Assembly (NCBI RefSeq): GCF_004681965.1 | Contig: NZ_SMLL01000003.1 | Location: 62,001 to 126,000, forward strand | Direction of reading: 5' to 3' | DNA length: 64,000 bases | Origin: Ramlibacter rhizophilus | GTDB lineage: Bacteria; Pseudomonadota; Gammaproteobacteria; Burkholderiales; Burkholderiaceae_C | Shown here: positions 8,276 to 18,887 of the stretch, in pieces | Position numbering within the stretch: position 1 is the stretch's first letter | Layout of the letters: every line of letters starts with the position of its first letter | The notes under the pieces: model-generated | Databases searched by the model: none | What the model was told of the DNA's origin: nothing | What the model saw: only the letters and a program-made list of their open reading frames with translations | Translations under genes and position numbers: made by a program

Positions 8276-9331
8276 TCAGCGGCCATGATCGTTCTTGATG
8301 CCGCTCGTCATCCTCACGTGGGCCGGTGAGGGCCGCCGTCCGTTGACGAAAGCGACCAGCGACAGCATCACCGGCACCTCGACCAGCACACCGACCACCG
8401 TCGCGAGCGCAGCGCCCGAGTGGAGCCCGAACAGGGAGATCGCCACCGCCACGGCCAGTTCGAAGAAGTTGGATGTGCCGATCAGGCAGGCGGGCCCAGC
8501 GATCTCGCGCGGCAAGTGGAGCATCCTGGCGCCCCACCACGAGATGAAGAAGATGCCGTAGGTCTGCAGGATGAGCGGCACGGCAATGAGGCCGATGACG
8601 GCAGGCTGCTCGATGATCGTCCGGGCCTGAAACCCGAAGAGGAGAACGACAGTGGCAATGAGGCCGATCACGGACCAGGGCTTCAGGCTCGCGACGAAGC
8701 GCGGGAGCGCCGTTGCCGATCTGCGGGTGAGCGCGCGGCGAGTGAGCATGCCCGCGACGAGCGGAAGCACCACGTACAAGGCCGTGGCAAGCACCAGCGT
8801 CTGCCAGGGAACAGCGACATCCGTGACCCCCAGCAGGAACGCAGCGATGGGTGCGAAGGCGACCACCATGATCAGGTCGTTCACCGAGACCTGCACCAGG
8901 GTATAGCTGGGATCGCCCTTGACCAGTTGGCTCCACACGAAGACCATGGCCGTGCAAGGCGCCACGCCCAGCAGGATCATCCCGGCGATGTACTCCTTGG
9001 CCGACTGCGGATCGACCCATGGCGAGAAGATGTACTGGAAGAACAGGACACCCATGGCCGCCATCGTGAACGGCTTGACCAGCCAGTTGATCACGAGCGT
9101 CAGGGCCAGACCCCTGGGCCGGCGGCCGACATCGCGGACCGCGCTCCAGTCCACCTGGATCATCATCGGATAGATCATCACCCAGATGAACACGGCGACC
9201 ACCAGGTTGACGTGGGCCACCTCGAGCGAGGCCACGAGGGAGAAAAGGCTTGGCAGCGCCAGTCCGAGCCCCACGCCTGCTGCGATGCCCAGCGCCACCC
9301 ACACGCTCAGATACCGCTCGAACAGCCCCAT
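8276..9331 (-). CDS. acr3: ACR3 family arsenite efflux transporter
   Basis: A 351-residue membrane protein with about ten hydrophobic segments. It matches the ACR3 (BASS superfamily) arsenite permease in having [15 protein letters not shown] near residues 48-62 and the essential transport cysteine at position 126 in [15 protein letters not shown]. It pumps As(III) out of the cell using the proton gradient. It is the last gene of the arsenic operon; its ATG shares one base with the stop of arsC (TGATG), so the two are translationally coupled. It takes the arsenite made by the upstream ArsC. Confidence 0.96.
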   Translation of the reverse strand: MGLFERYLSVWVALGIAAGVGLGLALPSLFSLVASLEVAHVNLVVAVFIWVMIYPMMIQVDWSAVRDVGRRPRGLALTLVINWLVKPFTMAAMGVLFFQYIFSPWVDPQSAKEYIAGMILLGVAPCTAMVFVWSQLVKGDPSYTLVQVSVNDLIMVVAFAPIAAFLLGVTDVAVPWQTLVLATALYVVLPLVAGMLTRRALTRRSATALPRFVASLKPWSVIGLIATVVLLFGFQARTIIEQPAVIGLIAVPLILQTYGIFFISWWGARMLHLPREIAGPACLIGTSNFFELAVAVAISLFGLHSGAALATVVGVLVEVPVMLSLVAFVNGRRPSPAHVRMTSGIKNDHGR

Positions 9332-9828
9332 CAGGTCTCCCGGCCGATGCGATCGAGTTCTCTTTGGAGTGCGAGCTTGTTGAGCTTGTCCAGCGGAAGG
9401 TTGGCGAAGATCGCGATCCGACGGCTCAGGAGCATCAGTGCGTCACTGAAGGCCTTGCGCCGGCGATCCTCCGGGCCTTCGGCCTGTGTGGGATCTTCGA
9501 CCCCCCAGTGGGCCGACATGGGCTGCCCGGGCCAGATGGGGCACACCTCGGCCTTGGCTCGGTCGCACACGGTGATGACGAAGTCCATGTGCGGCGCGTC
9601 GGGCTGCGCGAACTCGTTCCAGCTCTTGCTGCGAAGGCCCGCGGTCACGAGGCGATGGCGCTCCAGCAGCTCGAGCACGAAAGGGTGCACCTCTCCAGCC
9701 GGAGCGCTACCCGCGCTGAAGGCGCGAAACCGGCCCTGCGCCTGCGAGTTCAGGAGCGCTTCACCCATGATGCTGCGCGCCGAGTTGCCGGTGCACAGGA
9801 AGAGGACATTGAAGGTCTGATGTTCCAT
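9331..9828 (-). CDS. arsC: Arsenate reductase, low-molecular-weight phosphatase type
   Basis: A 165-residue protein with the P-loop motif CTGNSARS (Cys12, Arg18; C-x5-R) at the N-terminus. Two further cysteines in [15 protein letters not shown] (Cys88 and Cys96) fit the thioredoxin-coupled arsenate reductase mechanism. It reduces As(V) to As(III), the substrate of the Acr3 pump encoded immediately downstream. It lies 6 bases after arsR in the same operon. About 30 residues after the WGVEDP motif, typical of bacterial enzymes of this group, form the C-terminal helix. Confidence 0.94.
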   Translation of the reverse strand: MEHQTFNVLFLCTGNSARSIMGEALLNSQAQGRFRAFSAGSAPAGEVHPFVLELLERHRLVTAGLRSKSWNEFAQPDAPHMDFVITVCDRAKAEVCPIWPGQPMSAHWGVEDPTQAEGPEDRRRKAFSDALMLLSRRIAIFANLPLDKLNKLALQRELDRIGRET

Positions 9829-9834
9829 GGATGT

Positions 9835-10161
9835 CTAGCAGTTCGAGCAGTCAACAGCGGAATCTGGCATGCAGGCGTTCCCGCCGCAGCAGTTGGCGGT
9901 CAGGAATCCGAGCAGGTCGTTCATGGCAGCGATCCGGGCGCGATAAATCAGATTGCGGCCCACGCGCTCCTGGGTGATCAGGCCGGCGTTGGTGAGCTCC
10001 TTGAGATGGAAGGACAGGGACGTCGGCACGATCCCGAGCTCCTCCGTCATCCGGCCGGGTGTCACCCCTTCAGGCCCTGCCACGATGAGAAGACGGAACA
10101 CCTTCAGCCTCGACTCCTGGGCCAGGGCAGCCAATGCCTTCACCACGTCGGCATCGTTCAT
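9835..10161 (-). CDS. arsR: ArsR family arsenic-responsive repressor
   Basis: A 108-residue winged-helix repressor: helix-turn-helix around residues 34-58 (TPGRMTEELGIVPTSLSFHLKEL), wing GLITQERVGRNLIYR. It lacks the classic ELCVCDL metal site in the DNA-recognition helix. Instead it has a C-terminal cysteine cluster, Cys91, Cys92, Cys97, Cys105 and Cys108, as in ArsR types that bind As(III) near the C-terminus. It presumably represses the operon from the site upstream of gapdh. It overlaps the end of arsJ by 4 bases (ATGA), an unusual third position for the regulator. Confidence 0.93.
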   Translation of the reverse strand: MNDADVVKALAALAQESRLKVFRLLIVAGPEGVTPGRMTEELGIVPTSLSFHLKELTNAGLITQERVGRNLIYRARIAAMNDLLGFLTANCCGGNACMPDSAVDCSNC

Positions 10162-11399
10162 GCGTGGACTCCGGGGGATTCGGGAACGCGGGTGGGAAGG
10201 CCCAGGGTGAACAGCCAGCACAAGCCGAGCATCGCGGCCGATCCGACCAGCGCATACAGCAGGCCGCCCCACTGGTACAGGAGCCCGGACAAGAGCGTTC
10301 CGAGGAAGCGGCCCAGCGCGTTGGCGGCGTAATAGAAGCCCACGTCCTCGGCCGCTTTTTCCGAGCCGGCGTAGGCCAGCACCAGGTACGAGTGCACCGA
10401 GGAATTGACCGCGAAGGCGAAGCCGAACACGCCAAGTCCGGCAACCACCACCCATTGGAGGTCGGGCACGTCGAGGGCCACCGCCACGGCCAGGCCGAGG
10501 GGCACGAGCGCGAGCGCGGCGGACCACCACCGGGCGGCCGGCACTTCGCGGCTGAGTCCGTCCGGACTGCGCCGGACGATCTGCGGCGCCAGGGCCTGCA
10601 CCAGCCCGTAGCCGATGGTCCAGGCGGCCAGGAAGCCGCCGACCATCGTGAACGTCCAGCCCGCCGAGTACAGGAACACCGGCACACCCACGACGAACCA
10701 GACATCGCGGGCGCCGAAGAGACCGACGCGCGCGGCTGCCAGGGCGTTGATCCCGGGGTTCTTCGCGAAGAGCTCCTTCGCGCTCGTGGACGCCTTGCTC
10801 TTGCCCATCATCGTGGGCAGGGCCGTTGCGACACCGACGAGAACCAGCGCCAGCAGCCCCGCCATGGCCCAGAGCGAGTGGCGAAAGCCCAGCGTCTGCA
10901 ACAGGAGCCCGCCCAGGAAGAAGCCGATGCCTTTCATGGCGTTCTTGCTGCCCGTGAACCAGGCCACCCACTTGAACAGCTGGCCGGCCCCCTGCTGCTT
11001 GACCTGGGCCTGCGTCACCTTGATCGCCGACTTGCTGGCCGTCTTGGTGAGGTCCTTGGCCACGCCGCAGATGCCTTGGGCCAGCACCACCCAGGCGACC
11101 GACAGCGCGGCAGTCCACCCCGGATCGAGCATGGACAGGAGCGTGAAGCCCGTGATCTGCGTCACCAGCCCCACCGTCAGCATGCGCGTGATGCCGAAAC
11201 GTGTCGCCAGCCATCCCCCGATGAGGTTGGCCAGGATGCCCGCTGCCTCGTACAGCAGGAACAGGAAGGCCAGCGTGAAGGGCGAGTAGCCCAGCTGGTA
11301 GAAGTGCAGCAGCACCAGCATCCGCAGCGCGCCGTCGGTGAGCGTGAACCCCCAGTAGGCCGCCGTGACGATCGCGTAATTGCGCGCTGCGTGCTGCAT
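10158..11399 (-). CDS. arsJ: ArsJ, organoarsenical efflux MFS permease
   Basis: A 413-residue, 12-helix major facilitator protein. The opening QHAARNYAIVTAAYWGFTLTDGALRMLVLLHF and GVAKDLTKTASKSAIK are characteristic of ArsJ. ArsJ exports 1-arseno-3-phosphoglycerate, the unstable product formed when GAPDH uses arsenate in place of phosphate; outside the cell it breaks down to arsenate. The gene for the partner GAPDH ends 2 bases upstream, the arrangement described for ArsJ pathways. I chose the ATG at 11399 over an upstream in-frame start at 11450 because the latter would run into the gapdh coding region. Confidence 0.93.
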   Translation of the reverse strand: MQHAARNYAIVTAAYWGFTLTDGALRMLVLLHFYQLGYSPFTLAFLFLLYEAAGILANLIGGWLATRFGITRMLTVGLVTQITGFTLLSMLDPGWTAALSVAWVVLAQGICGVAKDLTKTASKSAIKVTQAQVKQQGAGQLFKWVAWFTGSKNAMKGIGFFLGGLLLQTLGFRHSLWAMAGLLALVLVGVATALPTMMGKSKASTSAKELFAKNPGINALAAARVGLFGARDVWFVVGVPVFLYSAGWTFTMVGGFLAAWTIGYGLVQALAPQIVRRSPDGLSREVPAARWWSAALALVPLGLAVAVALDVPDLQWVVVAGLGVFGFAFAVNSSVHSYLVLAYAGSEKAAEDVGFYYAANALGRFLGTLLSGLLYQWGGLLYALVGSAAMLGLCWLFTLGLPTRVPESPGVHA

Positions 11400-11401
11400 C
11401 G

Positions 11402-12445
11402 TCAGATCCCGACGTGCTGCATGTGGCACGCCAGATCGACCATGCGGCACGCATAGCCCATCTCGTTGTCGTACCAGGCATAGACCTTGAGCAAGGTGCC
11501 GTCCGTGACCATCGTGGACGGCGCATCGACGATGCTGCTGCGGGTGTCGCGCGCATAGTCCGCGCTCACGAGAGGCCTCTCCTCGTAGCCCAGGATGCCG
11601 GCAAGCGGGCCGGCAGCCGCTGTCTTGAACAGTGCGTTCACCTCGTCGGCCGTGGTGTCCCGCCGCAGCTCGAACACGCAGTCGGTCAGCGAGGCGTTGA
11701 GGACGGGCGCGCGCACGGCATGTCCATTGAGCTTGCCCTTGAGCTCCGGGTAGATCAGCGCGATGGCGGTCGCGCTGCCCGTGGTGGTCGGCGCCAGGCT
11801 GAGCATGGCGCTGCGGGCGCGCCGCAGGTCCTTGTGAGGAGCATCGACAACCAGGTTGGTGTTCGTGGGATCGTGAATGGTGGTGATCTGGCCGTGCCGG
11901 ATGCCGATGGCCTCATGGACGACCTTGACGACCGGCGCCAGGCAGTTGGTCGTGCACGATGCGGCCGTGACGATGCGGTGCCTGGCCGGGTCGTAGAGGT
12001 GGTGGTTCACGCCGACGACGATGTTCAACACGTCGCCGACCTTGACCGGTGCCGCCACGATCACCCGCTTGGCACCGCGGTCCAGGTGAGCCTGCAGCGT
12101 CTCGGGCGTGAGGAACTTGCCGGTGCACTCCAGCACCACCTCGACGCCGTGTTCACCCCAGGGGATCTCGGCCGGACTGGCATGCGACGAGAAGGAAAGG
12201 CCGCGCTCGGCGATGCGGATGCGGGAGTCCCCTTCGGCTTCGATGCCCGCGCGCCACTTGCCCTGCACGCTGTCGAAGGCCAGAAGGTGCGCCGTGGCGG
12301 CTGCGCCGCCCTTGACTTCGTTCAGGTGAACAACGTCCAAGCGGTTGGCTGCCCGGGGATCGTCGGCGCCGCGCTCTGCCGCGCCCAGGGCCGCACGCAG
12401 GGCAAGCCGCCCGATCCGGCCCATGCCGTTGATCCCAACTCGCAT
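11402..12445 (-). CDS. ArsJ-associated glyceraldehyde-3-phosphate dehydrogenase
   Basis: A 347-residue type I GAPDH: Rossmann motif [16 protein letters not shown] at the N-terminus, catalytic Cys164 in [12 protein letters not shown]-terminal [15 protein letters not shown]. In this operon it most likely forms 1-arseno-3-phosphoglycerate from arsenate and glyceraldehyde 3-phosphate for export by ArsJ. A GTG and two ATG codons cluster at the start; the third (ATG at 12445) is best placed after GAGG with 5-base spacing and gives the family N-terminus [10 protein letters not shown]. It is first in the operon, so regulated expression would come from the site just upstream. Confidence 0.93.
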   Translation of the reverse strand: MRVGINGMGRIGRLALRAALGAAERGADDPRAANRLDVVHLNEVKGGAAATAHLLAFDSVQGKWRAGIEAEGDSRIRIAERGLSFSSHASPAEIPWGEHGVEVVLECTGKFLTPETLQAHLDRGAKRVIVAAPVKVGDVLNIVVGVNHHLYDPARHRIVTAASCTTNCLAPVVKVVHEAIGIRHGQITTIHDPTNTNLVVDAPHKDLRRARSAMLSLAPTTTGSATAIALIYPELKGKLNGHAVRAPVLNASLTDCVFELRRDTTADEVNALFKTAAAGPLAGILGYEERPLVSADYARDTRSSIVDAPSTMVTDGTLLKVYAWYDNEMGYACRMVDLACHMQHVGI

Positions 12446-12457
12446 CATCACCTCGAT

Positions 12458-12477
12458 ATTTCGATAAAGGTTGAAAT
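12458..12477. promoter_or_regulatory. Candidate ArsR operator upstream of the arsenic operon
   Basis: An AT-rich patch in an otherwise GC-rich region, 12-31 bases before the gapdh start. It contains the inverted repeat ATTTC - 10 bases - GAAAT, about one helical turn between arm centres plus spacing typical of small winged-helix repressors. It would block the promoter of the whole operon. No clear -35/-10 pair was found, so the assignment rests on position and symmetry. Confidence 0.4.
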
Positions 12478-12580
12478 GTAGGGCGCAGTGGTGACAACTT
12501 CGTGACGATGTCTCAGGCGGTCCGCAGTCGTGCTTCGGCCGAGTGCGTCGCAGGGGGACGCCGGACGGTGGCGAGCCGGC

Positions 12581-13012
12581 TCAGCCCGTCGCCCGCCGCT
12601 GCACGCAGTCGAGGTAGGCCTGGCCATCGGGCGGCCGGCCGGACCGCTGGCTTTCCCAGAGCATCTGTCCCAGGCATTCCATCGCCTCGTGGTGTGCGTC
12701 GTGCAGGGAGTTGCGGCGCGCTGCGAGCAGCTCGACCGCCTGCCGGATTCCCCGCGGCTGGTCGATCGAGCACTGCTCGCTGATGGACAGGTGCATGGCC
12801 AGGTGCAGGAAGGGATTGGACTGGCCGTCGCCGCCGTCATAGACGCGGGCCACGGCCGCCTCGGCATCGGCGAGGTGCGGGTCGTATTCGGCGTGCTCGC
12901 CCAGCCACTGGCTGGCGAGGGTCTCCAGCGCGTCCAGCGGCTGTCCGGCACGCGACTTTGCGTGCACGCCGCAGAAGAAGCGGCGCACGTCTTCCTGGGA
13001 GGGATTGAACAT
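12581..13012 (-). CDS. DUF1841 family protein
   Basis: A 143-residue protein opening MFNPSQEDVRRFFCGVHAKSR, the signature start of the DUF1841 family, with HLAMHLSISEQCSIDQPRGIRQ in the middle and HDAHHEAMECLGQMLWE near the end. The many conserved histidines suggest a helical, possibly metal-binding protein, but the family has no known function. It diverges from pcaI with 83 bases between starts. The 135 bases between it and gapdh contain only the putative arsenic control region. Confidence 0.85.
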   Translation of the reverse strand: MFNPSQEDVRRFFCGVHAKSRAGQPLDALETLASQWLGEHAEYDPHLADAEAAVARVYDGGDGQSNPFLHLAMHLSISEQCSIDQPRGIRQAVELLAARRNSLHDAHHEAMECLGQMLWESQRSGRPPDGQAYLDCVQRRATG

Positions 13013-13095
13013 GCGGGCAAGGGTAGCACCCGCGGGCGCGTAAGCTACGCACCTCGCGCCCGGTGCGCCCTGCCTGTTTTTCCGGAAGTACCCAC

Positions 13096-13797
13096 GTGAT
13101 CGACAAAATCGCGGCCAGCGTGGCCGAGGCCCTGGCCGATACGCCCGACGGCGCCACGGTGATGGTCGGCGGCTTCGGCACCGCCGGCATTCCCAACGAG
13201 CTCATCGACGGCCTGATCGAGCAGGGCGCCCGGGACCTCACCCTCGTGAACAACAACGCCGGCAACGGCGACCACGGACTGGCCGCGCTGCTCAACGCCG
13301 GGCGCGTGCGCAAGGTCATCTGCAGCTTCCCCCGGCAAGCGGACAGCCACGTCTTCGACGAGCTGTATCGCAGCGGGCGCATCGAGCTCGAGCTCGTGCC
13401 TCAGGGCAACCTGGCCGAGCGCATCCGCGCGGCCGGGGCCGGCATCGGCGGCTTCTTCACCCGCACGGGTTACGGCACCGAGCTGGCGCGCGGGAAGGAG
13501 ACGCGCGAGATCGGCGGGCAGATGTACGTGCTGGAGTCGCCCATCGCCGGCGACCTCGCGCTGGTCAAGGCCGAGCGCGGCGACCGCTGGGGCAACCTCA
13601 CCTACCGCATGGCCGCGCGCAACTTCGGGCCGGTGATGGCCATGGCCTGCCGCCACACGGTGGCCAGCGTGCACGAGATCGTGGCGCTCGGCGAGCTGGA
13701 CCCCGAGGCCGTGGTCACGCCGGGCATCTTCGTCAGCCGCGTTGTGCGGGTGCCGCGCACGGTCACGCAGGCCGGCGGTTTCAAGCGTTCGCAGTGA
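13096..13797 (+). CDS. pcaI: 3-oxoadipate CoA-transferase subunit A
   Basis: A 233-residue alpha subunit of a family I CoA transferase, with the glycine motif GATVMVGGFGTAGIPNELI at residues 19-37 and SPIAGDLALVKAERGDRWGNL in the middle. With the beta subunit it moves CoA from succinyl-CoA to 3-oxoadipate in the beta-ketoadipate pathway of aromatic breakdown. A scoA-type acetoacetate enzyme is possible from sequence alone, but the following pcaF-like thiolase favours 3-oxoadipate. The GTG at 13096 is chosen: GGAAG lies seven bases upstream and homologues begin MI(D/N)KI. Confidence 0.9.
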   Translation: MIDKIAASVAEALADTPDGATVMVGGFGTAGIPNELIDGLIEQGARDLTLVNNNAGNGDHGLAALLNAGRVRKVICSFPRQADSHVFDELYRSGRIELELVPQGNLAERIRAAGAGIGGFFTRTGYGTELARGKETREIGGQMYVLESPIAGDLALVKAERGDRWGNLTYRMAARNFGPVMAMACRHTVASVHEIVALGELDPEAVVTPGIFVSRVVRVPRTVTQAGGFKRSQ

Positions 13798-13808
13798 AAG
13801 GGCAGGGC

Positions 13809-14471
<663 letters not shown>

Positions 14472-14473
14472 CC

Positions 14474-15682
<1,209 letters not shown>

Positions 15683-15710
15683 TCGCGCGGCGCGTGGAGG
15701 GCCACGGGTC

Positions 15711-16466
15711 CTGATCACCGATCCGTTCTTCTATGCCATCGCCATCCCGGCGGTGTTCCTGCTGGGGTTGAGCAAGAGCGGCTTCGGCGCGGGCTTCGGT
15801 TCCCTCACGGTGCCGCTCATGGCCCTGGCGGTGCCGGTGCCGCAGGCCGCGGCCATCCTGGTGCCGGTGCTTTTCGTGCTGGATCTGCTGGGGCTGCACG
15901 CCTGGCGCCGGCACTTCGACTGGCCCCTCATCCGCTTCCTGCTGCCCTTCGGGCTGCTGGGCACGGCCATCGGCACCGCGCTGTTCACCCTGCTGGACTC
16001 GCGGCTGGTGGCCGGCATCGTGGGCGTGTTCACGCTCCTGTTCCTGGCGCAACGGGTGATGTTTCCGTCCAGGCCGGACAGCGCGCCGCCGCCGCGCTGG
16101 CTGGGGGGCGTGCTGACCACGGTCGCGGGCTTCACCAGCTTCATCGCGCATGCCGGCGGGCCGCCGCTCAACGCCTACGCGCTCAAGCTTCGCCTCGCCC
16201 CCGCGGTGTACACGGCCAGCATGGCCATGTTCTTCTTCACGGTGAACGTGGCGAAATGGGGACCCTATGCCTGGCTGGGCCTGCTGGATGCGCGCAACCT
16301 CGCCACCTCGGCCGCGCTGCTTCCGCTGTCGCCCATCGGCGTGTGGGTGGGTGTGCGGATCGCGCACCGGCTGGACCCGGTGCTGTTCTACCGGCTCATC
16401 GACGCCGGCATGCTGCTGACCGGCTGCAAGCTGGTCTGGGATGGATTCCTGTCGGGTCGGATCTGA
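15711..16466 (+). CDS. Sulfite exporter TauE/SafE family permease
   Basis: A membrane protein of about 251 residues with seven to eight hydrophobic segments and the TauE/SafE opening FLLGLSKSGFGAGFGSLTVPLMAL and the middle motif FTSFIAHAGGPPLNAY. The family exports or imports small anions such as sulfite, sulfoacetate or organosulfonates. No ATG/GTG/TTG stands where the family N-terminus begins. The best start is CTG at 15711 (LITDPFFYAIAIPAV), with GGAGG ten bases upstream; a GTG at 15609 inside pcaF is the alternative. It follows pcaF by 28 bases and may be co-transcribed. Confidence 0.85.
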   Translation: MITDPFFYAIAIPAVFLLGLSKSGFGAGFGSLTVPLMALAVPVPQAAAILVPVLFVLDLLGLHAWRRHFDWPLIRFLLPFGLLGTAIGTALFTLLDSRLVAGIVGVFTLLFLAQRVMFPSRPDSAPPPRWLGGVLTTVAGFTSFIAHAGGPPLNAYALKLRLAPAVYTASMAMFFFTVNVAKWGPYAWLGLLDARNLATSAALLPLSPIGVWVGVRIAHRLDPVLFYRLIDAGMLLTGCKLVWDGFLSGRI

Positions 16467-16469
16467 AGG

Positions 16470-16922
16470 TCAGGCGCCCGGCTGGCGCGCCACCAGCACC
16501 GGCACGGGCGCCAGGCGGATGATCTGGTCGGCACCGCTTCCCAGCATCAGACGGTTGAGGCCACGGCGGCCGTGCGTCCCCACCACGATCAGGTCGGCGC
16601 TCCATTGCCGCGCCTCCTCGGCCACCAGGTGGGGCATGCGCTCCCCCATGCGGTCGATCAGCTCGGCCTCGCAGTCCAGGCCGGCGGCCTTCACCTGCTG
16701 CACGGCCTCCTCGAGGATGCGGGTGGCGTTGTCGCGCGTGGCGCGGTACAGCTCGCCGGCAGCGGCGCCGGTGGCGTCATAGCCCGCGAGGTAGGTGGCG
16801 TCCTCGAGCACGTGCACCAGGCGCAGCTTCCCGCCGCTCTCGCGGGCCATGCCGACGGCCGTGGTGAGTGCATGGCGCGAAGCGTCGCTGCCGTCGACGG
16901 GAACCAGTAGGCGTTGGAACAT
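16470..16922 (-). CDS. Universal stress protein (UspA family)
   Basis: A 150-residue single-domain universal stress protein: opening MFQRLLVPVDGSDASRHAL with the ATP-contacting Asp, and the C-terminal nucleotide motif GTHGRRGLNRLMLGSGADQIIR (G-x2-G-x9-G-S), so it should bind ATP. Such proteins help cells survive stress and growth arrest. It is convergent with the TauE gene, with 3 bases between stops, and lies 44 bases downstream of the cation antiporter gene on the same strand. Confidence 0.95.
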   Translation of the reverse strand: MFQRLLVPVDGSDASRHALTTAVGMARESGGKLRLVHVLEDATYLAGYDATGAAAGELYRATRDNATRILEEAVQQVKAAGLDCEAELIDRMGERMPHLVAEEARQWSADLIVVGTHGRRGLNRLMLGSGADQIIRLAPVPVLVARQPGA

Positions 16923-16966
16923 GGCGGTCTCCTGTGGCGCTATGGATCGGACGATCGTACGCCGCC

Positions 16967-18802
16967 TCAGGCGCGGATGTCGGTCTCGCCGGTCGGGTCC
17001 GGCGCCGCCGCGGGGTCCAGCCGCGCGCGCTCGGCATCGGCGCGCTCCTGGGCCATCTGCTGCTCGAACTGCTCGCGCCCCTGGCGCGCCACGGCGATCA
17101 GGCGGGCACGGTCTTTGTAGTGGGGGTACATCTGCTCGAAGAGGGCCAGGTTGTGCGTGCGAAAGCGCCCGGCCTGCTGAGCCACTTCGGCCTCGTCCAT
17201 GCCCAGCACCTGCAGCACGGTCATGCCGCTTCGAAGGCTGGACTCGAAGAGCTCGCGCTGCACGTGGCGTACGCCCCGGTCGCGCAGCTTGTTCCAGTGG
17301 GTGACGTCGCGGGCGCGCACCACGAGCTGCAGGTGCGGGAAGTGCGCCTGCGCGGTGTCCACGATGGCCAGGCACTGCGCCTCGTCGTCCACCGCCACCA
17401 CCAGCACCCTGGCCTTGTCGGCACCGGCGATGCGAAGCAGGTCCAGGCGGCGGGCGTCGCCGTAGAACACCTTGGAGCCGAAGGCACGCGCGGCTTCCAC
17501 CATGTCGGCGTCGTGGTCCAGCAGGGTGCTGGCCACGCCCTGGGCGGCGAGCAGACGCGCGACGATCTGCCCGTAGCGGCCGAAGCCCGCGATGATGACC
17601 GGCGCGTCCTGCGGCTCGCTGATCTCGGGCAGGCGCCGCGGCTGGCTCCAGCGCGGCATCAGCCAGCGGTCCATGGCCGCAAGCAGCAGCGGCCCGAGCA
17701 GCATGGAGATGGCCACGGACCCCACCAGCAGCGAGCTGGTCGGGGCGTCGATCACCCGGGCGCCGGTGGCGGCCTGGAACACCACGAAGGCAAACTCGCC
17801 GCCCTGGGCGAGCAGCAGGGTGAAGACGGTGCGGTCGGGCCGCGCCAGTCGCAGCGCGCCGCCCAGTGTCCAGATGAGCGCCCCCTTGATCGCGAGCAGG
17901 CCGATCACCAGCGCGGCCACCAGCCCCGGCGCGGCGCGCAGCGCGGCGAAGTCGATGCTCATGCCCACGGCGATGAAGAAGAGGCCGAGCAAAAGGCCCT
18001 TGAACGGCTCCAGGTCGGTCTCCAGCTCGCGCCGGTATTCGCTGTCGGCGAGCAGCACACCCGCGAGGAAGGCGCCCAGGGCCATGGACAGCCCCACCGA
18101 CAGCATCAGCGACGCGCTGAGCACGACCAGCAGCAGGGCGGCGGCGGTGAAGATCTCCGTCGTGCGACTGCGCGCGATCCAGCGGAACACCGGCCGCAGC
18201 AGCAGCCGTCCGCCCAGGATGATGGCGGCGATGGTGGCGACGATCTGCAGCGCCTCCAGCAGGCGCTGTGACACCGGGATGCTCGCGGCCGCGTCGTGTG
18301 CCCCGAGCAGCGGCACCAGTGCCAGGATGGGGATGGCCGCCACGTCCTGGAACAGCAGGATGGAAAAGCCCGCCTGGCCTGCCGGCGTGCCGAGGATGTT
18401 GCGCTCGTTCATGACCTGCAGGGCGATGGCCGTGGACGAGAGCGACAGGCCGAGCGCCGCCACCAGGGCCAGCGTCCAGGACGCCCCGGCCAGCCAGCCG
18501 GCCGCGAACAGCAGCGCCGTGCAGCCCAGGACCTGTGCCGAGCCCCAGCCGAAGATCGGACGTCGCATCGTCCACAACCTCCGCGGCTCCAGCTCCAGCC
18601 CGATCAGGAACAGCATCAGCACCACGCCCAGCTCGGCGAAGTGCAGGATGGCCTGCACGTCCGTCACCAGGCCGAATCCCGCCGGTCCGATCACGATGCC
18701 GGCAGCCAGGTAGCCCAGCACGGCGCTCAGGCCCAGGGCCCGGGTCAGCGGAACGGCCAGCACGGCGGCCGCGAGATAGATGAGCGTGTGGGTCAGCCAC
18801 AC
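16967..18802 (-). CDS. CPA2 family cation:proton antiporter with RCK domain (KefB/KefC-like)
   Basis: A 611-residue protein. Residues 1 to about 385 are 12-13 membrane helices of the Na+/H+ exchanger fold, with LGYLAAGIVIGPAGFGLV, the GLELEP motif and FFIAVGMSIDF. From about residue 400 a TrkA-N/RCK Rossmann domain follows (VIIAGFGRYGQIVARLL). This is the build of KefB/KefC glutathione-gated potassium efflux systems and related antiporters. The tail is charged and helical. No kefF/kefG-type ancillary oxidoreductase lies beside it. The GTG at 18802 is used as start; no strong ribosome-binding site is visible. Confidence 0.9.
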   Translation of the reverse strand: MWLTHTLIYLAAAVLAVPLTRALGLSAVLGYLAAGIVIGPAGFGLVTDVQAILHFAELGVVLMLFLIGLELEPRRLWTMRRPIFGWGSAQVLGCTALLFAAGWLAGASWTLALVAALGLSLSSTAIALQVMNERNILGTPAGQAGFSILLFQDVAAIPILALVPLLGAHDAAASIPVSQRLLEALQIVATIAAIILGGRLLLRPVFRWIARSRTTEIFTAAALLLVVLSASLMLSVGLSMALGAFLAGVLLADSEYRRELETDLEPFKGLLLGLFFIAVGMSIDFAALRAAPGLVAALVIGLLAIKGALIWTLGGALRLARPDRTVFTLLLAQGGEFAFVVFQAATGARVIDAPTSSLLVGSVAISMLLGPLLLAAMDRWLMPRWSQPRRLPEISEPQDAPVIIAGFGRYGQIVARLLAAQGVASTLLDHDADMVEAARAFGSKVFYGDARRLDLLRIAGADKARVLVVAVDDEAQCLAIVDTAQAHFPHLQLVVRARDVTHWNKLRDRGVRHVQRELFESSLRSGMTVLQVLGMDEAEVAQQAGRFRTHNLALFEQMYPHYKDRARLIAVARQGREQFEQQMAQERADAERARLDPAAAPDPTGETDIRA

Positions 18803-18887
18803 GGGAGCGTGGTCGATGGTGCGACTCCGGCAGGGTGGGTGCGGCCGAGTCTACGGCGGCCGCGTCGGCGGCCCTAACATCCCGGTC

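Noticed and set aside
8420-9820. Long open frame antisense to arsC and acr3
   Set aside because: Composition typical of antisense shadow in high-GC DNA (His/Arg/Asp-rich, no domain); the minus strand has clear Acr3 and ArsC.
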